Positions 23,123-34,707 of a stretch of DNA of 64,000 nucleotides are shown here, piece after piece. The position numbers were made by a program, and so were the translations under genes. Position 1 is the first letter of the stretch, and the number at the start of each line of letters is the position of its first letter. Origin of the DNA: Ananas comosus (taxonomy: Eukaryota > Streptophyta > Magnoliopsida > Poales > Bromeliaceae); NCBI RefSeq assembly GCF_001540865.1, contig NC_033631.1, forward strand, positions 5,701,618-5,765,617, read 5' to 3'. The notes under the pieces are model-generated. The model was not told where the DNA came from, searched no databases, and saw nothing but the letters and a program-made list of their open reading frames with translations.

Positions 23123-25857
23123 CTATGGCAATTCCTGTGCTTCCAATAATTCATGGGCCTCCGACAATTCTTGAGTTTCTGAGAAAGATTGCACTTCTGC
23201 TTGCGCCTCCTTCAGCATTTCAGCTGCAGCTATTAGCTTTCTCGGCCTTCCTCTAGACCTCGCGGGAGTCACATCAACTGCGGCATCTAACGACGAGACG
23301 ACTGGCTCCACATCAGAAGCAGTTTCATCCACTGTAGGCATATTCCTCACATGGCTGAGAAGCTTATTCATATGCCACTGCGCGTAATCAAACCGGTCTT
23401 TTGTCAAGGACGATTCTTGTATAATGATGGAAGCCAGGGACCGAAGGGCTTGTGACCTATACTTGTATCCCGTGCTTTTTGGAAACAACGAGCTTTCTTT
23501 ACGCCACCGAGGCAAAAGATATTTATCCGGAAGTAAGAAGAAGTTCTTCAATGGTAAAACCCTAAGGGCGTGGCGGCACAAAATCCCAGATGACTCAAAC
23601 TCCTTGCAACTGCAACGTATCGATTCGTCTGACGAAATCCACTGAATGATATGCCCTCCATTAGACTGCAATCGATGTTGGACGAGGTACGTGTCTCTTT
23701 GAGCATCATAAACCGCAAATTGTGTTGATTCCACAAGCTCTTTTTGAAATAGATCAAAGGCGAAAGGAGTAAGAATACTCGCTGCATGCTCTTCAATCGG
23801 CATGCATGTCTTAATCTTCATATTCTGGTAGTCTTGTCTTATTGTTGCTTCCTCTGCTGCTTGGTTTTGGAGGTCAACTGCGGTGGCCACCTAATACAAA
23901 ACAAAAAAATGAGCTCTACTAGTTTGAAAACCAGAAACAAAAAAGCAAACAAAGGAAGAGTCACATGAGAGGAAGGAAATATTTATGGTAGAAACATTAA
24001 AATACCTGCTCGACAAAATCTCTTAGCCGAGTCTGAGAGTTCAAGAACCCTCTGAAGAACGATTTGATCGATGTCGAAAAACCAGTTGCATTCAATCCAC
24101 CAAAGAACCACCCTCGAAGGAATGGTAATGCCCAATTTTCCCGGTTATATGTAAGTAAGGTAATATGTCGGTCTGAGCTAAGTCCAAACTCGCTAACCAT
24201 CTGACTCCATTGTTGAGTAAAATCCTCCAAATTATCCAACGTAGAGATTCTTTGGAACTCGGTCATTAACCTCTCAAAATGAGGGCCAAGTGACATTGAA
24301 AACCAGCTCGATAATTTGGAGACGATGTACCATGAACAAAATGCATGTTTTGTGTTTGGTAGCTCACTCATTATAGCTTCTTTGAGTCCTAGATCCAGAT
24401 CAGTCAGCAGTGTTTGCGGGAGCTTCCCATCCATTAGATGGACCAAAGACTACACAAAGAAAGCAAGCCAATATTAAAGACACAAAAGAAGATAAAGGGG
24501 AAATGTGAACAGAAATAAAAAAAAAGGTTCTCAAATAACAAAATAAGCTCGCATACAAAATGCTGAAATAATAACCTATATTTAACCCCCTCGATTGTTT
24601 AGACTACTAGCACTTTGGCCCTTCCTATCATATTTTCCTTTTTTTTCCATTTAGGAATTGTTGGAAAATTGTTATTGGCATAAGGACATTTCAGATTATA
24701 ATTTAGGACTATCTAACAATTCAAAAGTGGATTTCATATTTAAAGAGGGTGAAACAAACAAATGACATTATTCTTAGCAGAGTTTTGTACAATTTAGCCA
24801 CAAAAATAAGAAGGAAATGTAGACAAACCTGCAAAGCCCACCTAAAGGAAGATGGCCTTTCATCCTGCAATAGAACACAAGCAAAGAATATGGCGTTGCC
24901 ATAGTTGTCTGTGCCAAACCAAACTCCAAAAGGTCGGTCATATGCATAGAGCCGATATGTAGTATCAAACACCACTACATCTCCAAAAACTTTGTATGCA
25001 TGAATTGAGTCTGGGTACGACCATAATACATGCTCGAGCTTGTCATTCGCATCAACAGTAAAATCATACCGAAAATCTGGACACCTGTCTTTCATTGCCT
25101 TGCATGCCTTGAGAAGCTCCACTCCTTCATTCTCGCGATTAATGTTCTTCGAAGCCTGTAAAAAATTCCTCAAATCCCTCTCAGTGAACGACAACTGCCC
25201 TGCCTTCACTCCTTTTTCCATCTCGAGAGCCCTCATTATAAGATTCACTGTGCAGCCGGCCTTCACAAGATACAAAATTCGCTCCCGGTCCACCGATGAT
25301 ATATTCCTGTAGGCAGGAAGATGTCGCACTTCATCGCTATCGAGCAACTCATGGTTATGCATGTTACTGAATTGAACGACCACCCACCGACTCGTACCCT
25401 TTGAGACGTTCTTCTTGATTATCATTTGCGCCTCACATTTGCATCGCGAAGATTTCTTATTTCTTTGGCGCTTGAGCTCGGCTGTTTTACGTGGAAGGGA
25501 CACACCAGCTCGGTGGCACACGAGCTCTCGCTTATATACTCCTAAAGGGTGAGAAGGGTTTCCCTTTGAGCGCTCTCTTCTTATTGCGAAGCCATTTCTA
25601 CGAGCAAAGTTGGTATAGTATTCTTGAGCCTCATCATCGGTTCGGAAGGACTGGCCCACATATGGGGTTTCTATATTTACTATATCAGGAGAAGTGTGTG
25701 GCGGTCCATGCATAAGGTTTGGATCGACAGGCAATGCGGTGTCAGTTGATGCATCTTCTTCATTCCCCTCAACCTTAATATAGCATTGCTCATCCCCACA
25801 CGGGCATCGTCGTCTTTGGGTAAGACAGCCGTTGTTTCTTGACGATGTTTTCGTCAT
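23123..25857 (-). CDS. FAR1-RELATED SEQUENCE protein, FRS10/FRS11-like (three exons)
   Basis: Coding exons in sense: 25857-24829, 24449-24006, 23890-23123; introns 379 and 115 bp, both GT-AG and phase 0; 746 aa. FRS proteins are transcription factors domesticated from Mutator-like transposases; in Arabidopsis, FHY3/FAR1 act in phytochrome A signalling in the nucleus. Domains: an N-terminal CPCGDEQCYIKVE segment like that of FRS10; a FAR1 DNA-binding domain (about 75-172) with ELVCHRAG, a CKC pair and HNHEL; a MULE transposase-like domain (about 290-430) with FDTTYR and TDLDLGLKEAI; and a SWIM zinc finger CSC...CRH (about 584-598). The C-terminus is acidic, with repeated EAQEL-like units. No stops or frameshifts. 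It is the only complete host gene here. Subgroup placement is from memory of FRS10 and is likely but not proven. Confidence 0.9.
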
Positions 25858-26109
25858 TCAAAGTGCGTTCAGCCTGAGAGTGCCAATCTGCTACTGTATT
25901 ATACACAAATTACAAAGTAGAAACAAAGCACGAGCACAGTTAATGCAACACATTACAATAGTAAGGAAAAAAAGGATCCAAGTGAACTAGAAGAAGAAAT
26001 AAGTTAACAAAGCCCTTCAAATTGAATAACATAAACTCATATCATTTTGGATCTTCATTTTAAGTATGAAACTCAATAGTTGGTCACAATGCAATGAAGA
26101 AACAACAAT

Positions 26110-26340
26110 ACTATGGGCATGTTTAGCACCGCTTCTGCTTTAAGCAGCAGAAGCCTCTAGAGAGTGTTTTACAAACAGAAAATTTTGGATCTTCTGCCAT
26201 AGAGCCAGAAACAAAAATAAGATTCTTAGCCTCAAATGCAGAAGCCCCAAATTTGGTGCTTCCGATTCTTCTGTAAAGAGAAGCTCGTAGGGAGATTTTT
26301 CTATAGTGATTCTACTAATTGCACTACTCACACAACGCTG
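26110..26340. mobile_element. MITE-like fragment in the FRS 5' UTR intron
   Basis: It starts GGGCATGTTTAGCACC, followed by a near-palindrome GCTTCTGCTTTAAGCAGCAGAAGC-like block (18 bp arms around 26130-26152) and a second GCAGAAGC copy near 26240. The start resembles MITE ends, but I cannot find a matching right terminus or target duplication, so it may be truncated. Confidence 0.3.
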
Positions 26341-26696
26341 AGGGCCAAATCAAAGCTCAATAGAAGAAAGACAAACAACAATTACATAGACGAGCAACAG
26401 AATTACCTCATTCTTATTGATATGCTCATTGCAAACCAAAATATTGGACATACATTTATTTCTGAAGCAATTAAAAAGCAGGGTACAATTATGTTTGATC
26501 AGAAGTACTGCATTAAGTACCACTATTTGATGAAGTAGACAAATGCACTAAAAACAGCAATCTTTTTTCCATAGCATAATCTAATTTCACATAATTAGCT
26601 CAGAAACTGAAGCAATGTCCCATCTTTAATCCATTTATTTATCAACGTACTACGAATTAAAAGCCGATTGAATGCATCTGTATCGCAGAATTAGCT

Positions 26697-26760
26697 TAGG
26701 CCCTGTTTGGAGGTTGGAATAAGTTATCCAAGAATAACTTATTTGGTGTAAGGATTCTCT
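26697..26760. mobile_element. Tourist-like terminus, right end not found
   Basis: TTA followed by GGCCCTGTTTGGAGGTTGGA is a typical PIF/Harbinger MITE end, with an inner AATAAGTTAT/ATAACTTATT inverted repeat. No matching opposite end with TTA was found within the next 400 bp, so it is a fragment or a diverged copy. It lies in the proposed 5' UTR intron of the FRS gene. Confidence 0.4.
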
Positions 26761-27164
26761 AGTGCGCTTATAAGAAAAAAATTTGATCTTTACACCTCGA
26801 AATGTCTTAATATTTGTGATTTAATAGAATAACATAGTTTACTTATAGGAAATAATTTATCTAATGTGAAAAAAAAATATATTTATTTATGATTTGATAG
26901 AACAACATATTTTACTTACGAAATAATTTATCTTTTAAGTGAAAAAAATGACTTGAAGGCTGAATACAACATCAAATTCGACACTTTCATCTATCAAACA
27001 TACAAGTTTCTGAAGTAAATTAAGAAGACATAAAAAAACAAGATACTCGTACATTCAAAAAGGGCTGGGGACAAGAAAAAAGCTCATAAATGTCCCAAAT
27101 TTGGAGCCAATGTTAAGAAATAGCTCTTAGCATGATCGTAATTAGCTCAAATTAGGAGCATTAC

Positions 27165-27430
27165 CCGAGATAGAGGCGAGAGCGCGATGAATTTGAGGGG
27201 CTTTGGTTTAATGTTAGGGTTAGGACTTTTGGTGTGGGGATTTGGGTACGCCTAACGGCGACTCGGGGGAGCGCGGAGGTCTCCGGCGAGGAATTGGGGG
27301 GTTGATATTCCGACCCCCTTTTGCTGGGGCCGGATCCACACGGCGCGCGAGAGAGGCAGAGAGGAGAGAGGGAGGTGGGAGGGAGAGACGTCGAAACACG
27401 GGTGGGAATATCGAACGCCGCGGGTTATGA
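27165..27430 (-). other. Likely 5' UTR exon and promoter-proximal region of the FRS gene
   Basis: On the minus strand a GC- and CT-rich leader (CTCTCTCC, CCTCCCTCTCTCC) ends in ATCTCGG followed by GTAATG, a good donor at 27165/27164. A possible acceptor, ATAATACAG, lies near 25896, some 30-40 bp before the ATG, giving a 5' UTR intron of about 1.27 kb. CT-rich leaders and long 5' UTR introns are common in plant regulatory genes. No clear TATA box was found upstream. Transcript data would settle it. Confidence 0.45.
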
Positions 27431-27439
27431 GAGAAAGGG

Positions 27440-28262
27440 GTTTTTCCATGTAGAAATAATTTTTACAAATTAATTTTGATTTGAAATATTAATTTGAGTT
27501 AAACTTATTGAACGTTTGGCTAATTTTAACTTACGAAAAATTCTCAAATAATAATGTTTTTACTGAATTTATTTTAAAATAATTTAAAATCAGAGCACAA
27601 ATTTAAAATTTGGTATTTATAATTTAAAACTTAAAAATAAAATTTTCAAATTTCAAATTTAAATTTAAATTTAAATTTAAATTTTGAATTTTAAAAATAT
27701 AAAATTTTAAAACATAAATTTTAGATATTAAATTTTAAAATTTTAAAATTTTGAATTTAAAAAATTTAAATTTGAAATTTGAAATTGAAAATTTAATATT
27801 TAAAGCCTAAAGATTAAAATTTAAAAATATAAAATTTAAAAATATAAAATTTTAAATTTATATAATTTCAAATTTTATATTTTAAAATTTAAAATCTAAA
27901 TTTCAATTGAAACTTAAAATTTTAAAATTTGGAATTTGATATTAAAATTTATAAACTAAAAATTATAATTAGGATTTGAAATTTTAAATTTCAGATTTTA
28001 AAATTTATTTTTAAATTATAAATTTGAAATTTAAAAATTTGAATTTTGAAATTTGGAATTCGAGATTTGAAATTTATAATTTAAATTTTAAAATAGAATT
28101 TAAAATTTAAAAGTTAATATCTAAATTTAAAATTTTAGAATTTAAAACTTTAAAATTTTAAACTTAACATTTGAATTTTAAAAATCTAAAATTTAAATTT
28201 AAAGTTTAAAAGTTGAAATTTGAAATTTAAGATTTAAAATTTAAATTTAAAATTTGAATCCA
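27440..28262. repeat. Very AT-rich AAATTTAAA-type degenerate repeat
   Basis: About 820 bp made almost entirely of A and T, from shuffled AAATTT, TTTAAA and AATTTAAAATTT words with rare G or C. A regular (AAATTT)n run lies at about 27645-27690. Nothing codes. It separates the FRS leader from LTR B. It could be a matrix-attachment-like or nucleosome-poor spacer, or an expanded low-complexity tract; the sequence alone does not say. Confidence 0.7.
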
Positions 28263-28456
28263 AAATGTAAATATAGTATCCCTGGTGTTCTGCAGCCTGT
28301 GTGATTTCAGCATCTAAGACTTGTCAACACATCTGGAGAGTGTCGAGACCAGTCGGAGTCGTTTTAGTGCGAAATAGACGTAAAACAGACTCGACGCGAG
28401 GCGAGAGTGGAATTCCAACGCTGAAATCCGCAAAGTGCAGGATTTCAGTGTTGAGT

Positions 28457-28545
28457 ACCGATACGGTATTGGGCTGGTACCGGTACCCTGTGTGTGAGCT
28501 TGTGGTTTGAGAGGCCGAGTACCAGTAACCAAATCGGATACCGGT
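28457..28545 (+). repeat. TACCNNTA palindrome pairs in LTR B
   Basis: Cores at 28457 (ACCGAT) and 28479 (ACCGGT), then 28521 (ACCAGT) and 28540 (ACCGGT); spacings 22 and 19 bp. They start 191 bp from the proposed LTR start, close to the offset in LTRs A, C, D and G. Confidence 0.8.
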
Positions 28546-29908
28546 ACTCCAGCTGTCTTTTGAGTTGGTAAAGGGGTATGGTGGTCACTTGTGGTGGTGG
28601 TTATCCACGCCACCTACTCACTTATGTTTATCCACCAGAGAGAGATTAATTATCTCATGTTCATCTCTCTAGTTTTAATTGTGTGCTTAGTGGAGGCTAC
28701 GGCTTGAGCTCGGATCGATGTTGACGTTGCGCCGGGGAGTCGTTCGAGCGCGTGGACGTCGCGGTTGCGCCGTTGGAGGGCGGGGGGAAGCGCGTGTTTT
28801 CCTTTCTCTCGACTTCTCGCCGTTGTTGGACTAGCTTTCCAAGGTGGGTTGAAGTTTACTGAAATCGTCGAAATACCTCCTAAGTTTTTATATCGTCATG
28901 TATCATGTGTTTATTTTCTTGCTAGTACTCGAATTCATGGATAAGGCTTAAAATCTGAATTTGGAGTTAAGTAGTAGTAGTATAATTTTACATGTTGGAC
29001 TTGGAATTGACTTAGGAAAAAACTGTAGATCCTACACTGTCATTTTCTGAAAACTACCAGATTTAGCTTTAGGAGCTGTGGTTTGTTTGTATTGACGCAG
29101 TTTGTATGCGGTAGATACCCAGATTAGTGTAGGATGGGTTTACGCTAGTACTGGAATGCCAAGTTTATTTTTACAGTAGTGTATAGACTGTTTCGGACTG
29201 TCGGGTGCCGTCGCGGTTGACGGTGGACCCAGATTTCTGTATTTATATTAGATTGTGTCAAGGGCACGTGAACTTTGGTTGTTAGACCCATTTGCTTTGA
29301 TTATAGCCTGTGAGAGTTTGATTGAGCTCAGCAGAGACACGCTTGCATACTCGGTTGGGTAGTGCCCACGAGTGCCGCACCGGAGTCGTGCTTTATGCTT
29401 TTGCTTTGTTGTCGCTGTTAGATGTATGCCCTAGAAGCCAACCAGGCCGACACATGTATTCTTTTTAGGACATAAATTTGTATTTGATTTTAAAATATTA
29501 TGAACAAATTTGGGTCCTTAATTCCATTCATGTTGTGTATGTGTTCATGAATCGGCCAAGGAATTAATAAGATGATGACATATATTCTCAAGAGTTAAGA
29601 ATTTGAGACATGTGTCATTGGTGGTTAATTCCTAAATGCTCCCGATCAATGGATCATCACGGGGACGGTAATTGATCCGATGAGATTGGTGCATAGGTCG
29701 CTTCCCTTTTTGGGTAGACGAGTCTCGAGTCGACAATGTGGGGACACTAAAGCGAATGTGCTGGTGGTTGTTAGAGAACAAGGGTACCGAGCGTGACCAA
29801 CACGAAAAGTCACTTGGATGTTTACTTACTCGTCAGTGACTTACTCAACGTTGCAATAGTGTGACTGGTCCTTTGACCTGCAGTGTCTCGCCTATTTACA
29901 ATGAGGTT

Positions 29909-31275
29909 TAGGGATGCAAATGGATTCGGGTTGGTGGAGCTCCCGCCCCAACCCGCCCCGAATGGGGTAGTAAACGGGGGGAAATAAACGGATTCGGGGC
30001 AGGAAACGGGGCAATTTTTGTAATCCGAGGCGGATTCGGGGCAGGAAACGGTAAAATTTTTGATCCGCCTCGAATCCGCCCCGAATCTGCCTCGCCGCGA
30101 ATCCGCCTGAATCCGCCCCGAATCCGCCCCGAAAACCATNTCTCAACACTCAGAACACTGATACCAGCCAGCCATCTCTAAAAAAAAAAATCCCAAACGT
30201 TTAACTATCGATATATATGTCTACCCACAAAGCATTTATATAGTAAAAAGTCCCCATTGAATTTCTTCAATTTTTACCAAAAGCCCCGCCTAAGCCCCGC
30301 CTCACAACCCCTCCAGATCTCCACCTACCACCCTCCACGACCGGCCGCCGCCGCTGCCGCCGCCATCGCCGCCCTTTCCCTCGCTTCCGCCGGCCGACAC
30401 TGCCCTTTCCCTCCCCTCCGCCGGCCGACGCCACCCTTTCCCTCGCATCCGCCGGCCGACACCGCCCTTTCCCTCGCCTCCGCGGCTCCGCTGGTCGCTG
30501 CCCTTTCCCTCGCCTCCGACGGCCGCCGCGCTTTTCCTCACCTCCATCTCCTTCTTTGCCTCCGTCTATAAGTACCATACCCCCTTTTTTTATTTCTTTT
30601 CCCTATTTTTTTCTTCATTTTTTAGCAACATCTAATATTGTTGATAAACATCAAGTGCATTGTTAGTGCAGAGGTTCAGGAGCGTTCCCAGGTTCCTCCA
30701 GGTACTACTCTCGTGTTATTAAGGAAAATAAATTTGTACAATTGTTTTATTCTGCTGTTATTTTTCTGACTTAAAAAGAGATGCTTTATTGCCCTCATTA
30801 ATTGGGCTTAGGTCTGATTAAAAGGAGGTATGCTTGTCTTCCTAATCCTGACACTGATTGAGAGCATTAGAGCAATGTATCCTGTAATTTGTTTTTTTTT
30901 TTTATTTACTTCTTTCAATTTACTCTTGAGTACTCGCTGATCTTATAGAACTTGTGATATTGAGAGATTTACTGTGATTGTTACTTATTCCAGCTGTCTC
31001 CTGTAGAGTGTATGTGCTCTGTTATTGTGATTGATATTTTTAATTTGTATAGTTGTTATTGTTATTTATATATAATTTGATAATATTATCAATTAATATT
31101 ACAAATTTTGTGGATTTATATTTACAAAATGTTAATAATATTAAAATTTATAAAACAAATACTATTTGGCGGGGCGGATTCGGGGCACCGTCGGGAGGCA
31201 GGGCAGACTTTTTGTAGTCGGGGCGGGAGGCGAGGCGGGGCTCCCGCCCCGAGATCCGCCCCGTTTGCATCCCTA
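29909..31275. mobile_element. Ds-like non-autonomous hAT element with 8-bp duplication
   Basis: 1367 bp flanked by ATGAGGTT at 29901-29908 and 31276-31283. Terminal inverted repeats TAGGGATGCAAA match the hAT Ac/Ds type (Ac ends TAGGGATGAAA). Both subterminal regions are packed with short CGGGGC/GATTCGGGGC motifs, as expected for transposase-binding repeats. The interior has a GC-rich block with 31-bp repeats (30372-30540), then AT-rich sequence, and no transposase. One undetermined base lies at 30140. It sits inside the copia LTR. Confidence 0.9.
30365..30545 (+). repeat. 31-bp tandem repeats inside the Ds-like element
   Basis: CCCTTTCCCTCGC-type starts lie at 30372, 30403, 30434, 30465 and 30501, that is steps of 31, 31, 31 and 36 bp, each followed by TCCGCCGGCCGAC-like sequence. 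It can be read as a short proline/alanine-rich frame, but I see no reason to call it a gene. It may be a captured host fragment or an expanded promoter-proximal tract. Confidence 0.75.
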
Positions 31276-32558
31276 ATGAGGTTATTGTAGTTTGACTGTA
31301 CATACACTTGGTCCCTAGCCATTCGGGTCCTTGCGGTGCATGTTGGCTACAGTAGGTTCATTGTAGGAATAGAGTGCGCACTTAGATGGAATCTATCTCT
31401 CTTAGTAGATAGGGGTGTTAGTCCTATGTGATTTATGAGACCGAGTTTAGAAGATCTTGGCCAGGGCAGAGTTAATAGCGGAAAAGGGTTTTCGATATTA
31501 GAAACTCGAGTCGAATAAATTTAACATATGACAGGCAATGGGGTTTGACGAGTTATTCCATAACCTCCGTCTTGTCGGGACTCATGATAGAAGGATTGTA
31601 TCACACGGTAACTGCACCAAGAGGTTCAGTATTTCATTCTACTGTAATGCCACTACATGCTGCTAGGCGTCACTGGTGGATTGTGAGACTCATGGGATTA
31701 TCTAGATGATCGATAATTCTCATTGGGCTGAGTTGGAATTGTTTCGATCCACTGAAAGGAGTTTCAGTTATATTGTTGATAGTGATCAAAATATATCTCA
31801 CTACCAGATAGAATAGAACCTATGGGGTCACACACATAAGAGGTTGTAATTGATCGGATAGCTAGATCGCGATTATTGAATCGTCGGAAGACCTAATTGT
31901 CAATATATTGATAATTGGACTAATTTGTAATTATTACAAATTAGTGGTATTAAGGTGTAAATGTTACTAGAGAGGACTTACTAATGGTTAGTAAATTATA
32001 AGAGGTCTTATGTGCAAATGTTGCGTTATTAATTTGATATGATCAAATTAATATAAAGTTCAAGTCGAATCAAATTAGGATTTGATCGATTTAACCAATT
32101 AAGGAAATGATATATTTAAATCTAGATTTGTACTTTTCTTTAATGGTTATTATATTATTAATAAGAGGATTATATTCTTCCATATAATAATATGGGAGTT
32201 TTTAGAAAACCCTAGCCGTTGTCTCTCTTCTCCTCTCTCTTCCATATTCTAGCAAAAAAGATGACCTTTTGCAAGGGAGCTAGGATCCCGGTGAGGACAT
32301 CAATCAAATCAAGAACCTCGTGTGGATACCTATAGAGGCCGGACGCGTGTGCAGCTTCAAGAGAACCCGATTCCACGATCATCAAATTGAGGTGAAGATT
32401 TATCCGCGAAAAAGGTAAAGATTTGATCTTGCTTTTCTCCTTTAATCTTAAAGAACATGATTGCGTGGTTTTTGAGATTGGATCTCGAGAGTTTTCAAAA
32501 TCAAATTTATTTGATTTCCTTTTCCGCTGCGTTTTTACCGTACGCAATTTTTTAATAG

Positions 32559-32570
32559 TGGTATCAGAGT
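32559..32570 (+). other. Primer-binding site of copia element K
   Basis: TGGTATCAGAGT starts 1 nt after the LTR end at 32557 and is complementary to the 3' end of initiator tRNA-Met. Confidence 0.85.
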
Positions 32571-32708
32571 CATCCTCATGTTTTTAAGATTAAAATTATG
32601 AATTTGGGTATTTTAAACCGTTCTTTGCCGGCTGAACAATTTATACATCGTTTTCGGCTAATTCGAAAAATCCAAAGTTATCAACAATTTAATCTATTGT
32701 TTCCAAGC

Positions 32709-32812
32709 AAAAAAAAAAAAAAAAAAAAAAAAGAAAAAGAAAAAGAAAAAAGTTACTANCAAAAAAAAAAAAAAAGAAAAAAAAGAAAAAGAAAAAGAAA
32801 AAAGTTACTATA
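32709..32812 (+). repeat. A-rich tract with an undetermined base and duplicated flank
   Basis: Poly-A followed by GAAAAA units, then GTTACTA, an N at 32759, and the same A-run, GAAAAA units and GTTACTA again (about 32773-32810). The repeat of sequence on both sides of a single N suggests two overlapping contig ends that were joined without collapsing. Confidence 0.7.
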
Positions 32813-33883
32813 GTGATGTTGCCGTAGCATCCGTACGTATGCTACTGTAGCATCCGTATGGACGCAAAATTTTTATTTATTTATTTATTTATTTATTTTT
32901 TAAAAGTTGATTAGATCGATTTTAAAATAAAAGAAAAAGGTGGATCTAATTTGATTAGATCAAATTTATATCTTGATGAGATCAAGTTGTTATTTTTAAG
33001 ATTAAGTTGTTGATCAAAATTATAAACTATCAATAAGATTGATTGTTTTTAATAATTTAGTTAATTAATTTTTTGAATCATCATTGAACGGTTAATTAGA
33101 ATACCCAAAATTAATTATTATATATGTGATGTATGAGATACATATCGGTGATGATCATGGATAATGACCTATTTATTTTTGTTTCGACATGTGATGTATG
33201 ATGTGTATACAGAATCCTGTAATATTAAATTTGTTTAAATTAAGAAATTTGTATTAGAGATGGCTTTTTTGTGCCTGCGTGCATAAGCTGATTTATTTGG
33301 AGACCTACGTGCCTCAATAGGTGAGAGATAAAAGTTATCAAATGTAATTAATTTTTATTTTATTTTTATTGTTGGGTTGTATAATATATGGTTGGACGTC
33401 ATTGGTTGATTGGTTGCAAGCCGAGAAGTACGCAAAGACTTAATCGAGATGAACACTTTATGGCGGTCGGATCAAGGTGTTGATAAGGATCGGATCAAGT
33501 TGAAGCTCCAGATCGAATAAAGAAGTTGAAGACGATCAAACCAATGACGTGTGTGTGCTTGCAATTTTTGACCCTATGACCCCGATTCCGACTCAGTGGC
33601 TCGTGTCCGAATCCACTTCTAAGATCCATGATCATCACCAGTTTAATTATTTTTATGCGCGGATTATTTTTATTTACATTAGATGTAAATAAATAAAATA
33701 TTTTTTTGAGACCTAAATTTAAATCTCCTCACAAATATTAATTCGAGCAGTCTTCCGCCGTTGTAGAAGTGCGGGCGTTTTTCTGGTGTTGATTGGCACG
33801 GCTGGTTACAGTAGTCAGTTGCATCGGAAAGACGCAACCACTCTATTAGCATGAGATGCTGCGGAGTAAAGATGGAGTTGGAC

Positions 33884-34085
33884 ACAATAACTGTCAGGTG
33901 AGGGACCCAATGACGGCTTTGCTTACGCGTTTGAACGGTGGGTCTGACTTAACTAAGGAATGGGACCAATAACTGTTAGGTGAAGCCTACAGGACTTAGA
34001 GACCGATCACTGCAATTTGCTTGAGAAGTATTGGACAAGAGTTGTACACTTATCTATTTGCATATCACCAATAACTGTTAGGTGA
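33884..34085 (+). repeat. Three copies of an 18-20 bp motif in the copia leader
   Basis: CAATAACTGTYAGGTGA occurs at 33886-33901, 33967-33983 and 34069-34085 (about 82 and 102 bp apart), between the primer-binding site and the gag start. Its position suits a packaging or translation element of genomic RNA; this is inference. Confidence 0.7.
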
Positions 34086-34280
34086 TGTGGTACGTTAAAC
34101 TAGTGGGACCGGAGTACCCACTTGAAATCTTTTGTCGTGTTGGATTTTCGTTTCTCTACCCGAGAAGTGTAAGAGACTCTAGAAAATAGTGGGAAGCTAA
34201 ATTTGTTTTTAAAATCCCTAAAGCAAAATTTCAAAACAAATACAAATATCTAACTTAAATCTTTACTCTCTGCAAAGCTA

Positions 34281-34707
34281 ATGACTGCTTCCAATTATCT
34301 CTCTCGTATTCTCGACACAAAACCCTTAACTGAAACTAATTATAAAAACTGGCTGAGGAACTTAAAAATAGTTTTAAATTTCAATAAGCTCTGCATTGTT
34401 TTCGACCAGGTAAACCTCACGTTGCCAAACCGTCCAATCACTAACCGAAAGGCAGTCCGTTCATGATCATTGTTTGACAATGATCATAAACCTCGAGGAG
34501 CTTGAGAAGTTCGGCGTGAAAATGGCAAGGAATTGCAAGTTGATCTGATCCTGCAATCCCTTTCTGTATCATATGGACAGTTTATTGTAAACGACCATAT
34601 GAATAAAATTGACTGCACTAATGCAGAGTTATTGAACATGTTGGTAATAATATATGGGACTTTGAAAAATTTAAAACGCACGGTTCTCGTAGTGGAGCAA
34701 GCTTCCT
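34281..34707 (+). pseudogene. copia gag of element K, truncated
   Basis: MTASNYLSRILDTKPLTETN, then YKNWLRNLKIVLNFNKL, the conserved start of copia gag (LNYKNW region). A stop follows near 34464, after which the same protein continues out of frame (GKELQVDLILQSL, YGQFIVND, AELLNMLV, TLKNLKRTVLVVE). It breaks off at GCTTCC/TGAGG at 34707, where the 3' LTR remnant begins. Confidence 0.75.

Larger units (their letters stand above)
29416..32557 (+). repeat. 5' LTR of copia element K
   Basis: About 1.77 kb once the 1367-bp Ds-like insert and its 8-bp duplication are removed. It starts TGTTAGATGTATGCCC. Its end has drifted from TTCTAACA to TTTTAATA. The last part (32335-32557) is nearly identical to the remnant 3' LTR at 34708-34940, which fixes the element's limits. 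Confidence 0.85.

Noticed and set aside
30257..30578. Proline/alanine-rich frames of about 100 codons on both strands
   Set aside because: They come from 31-bp GC-rich tandem repeats inside a non-autonomous hAT element; no domain and both strands are open.
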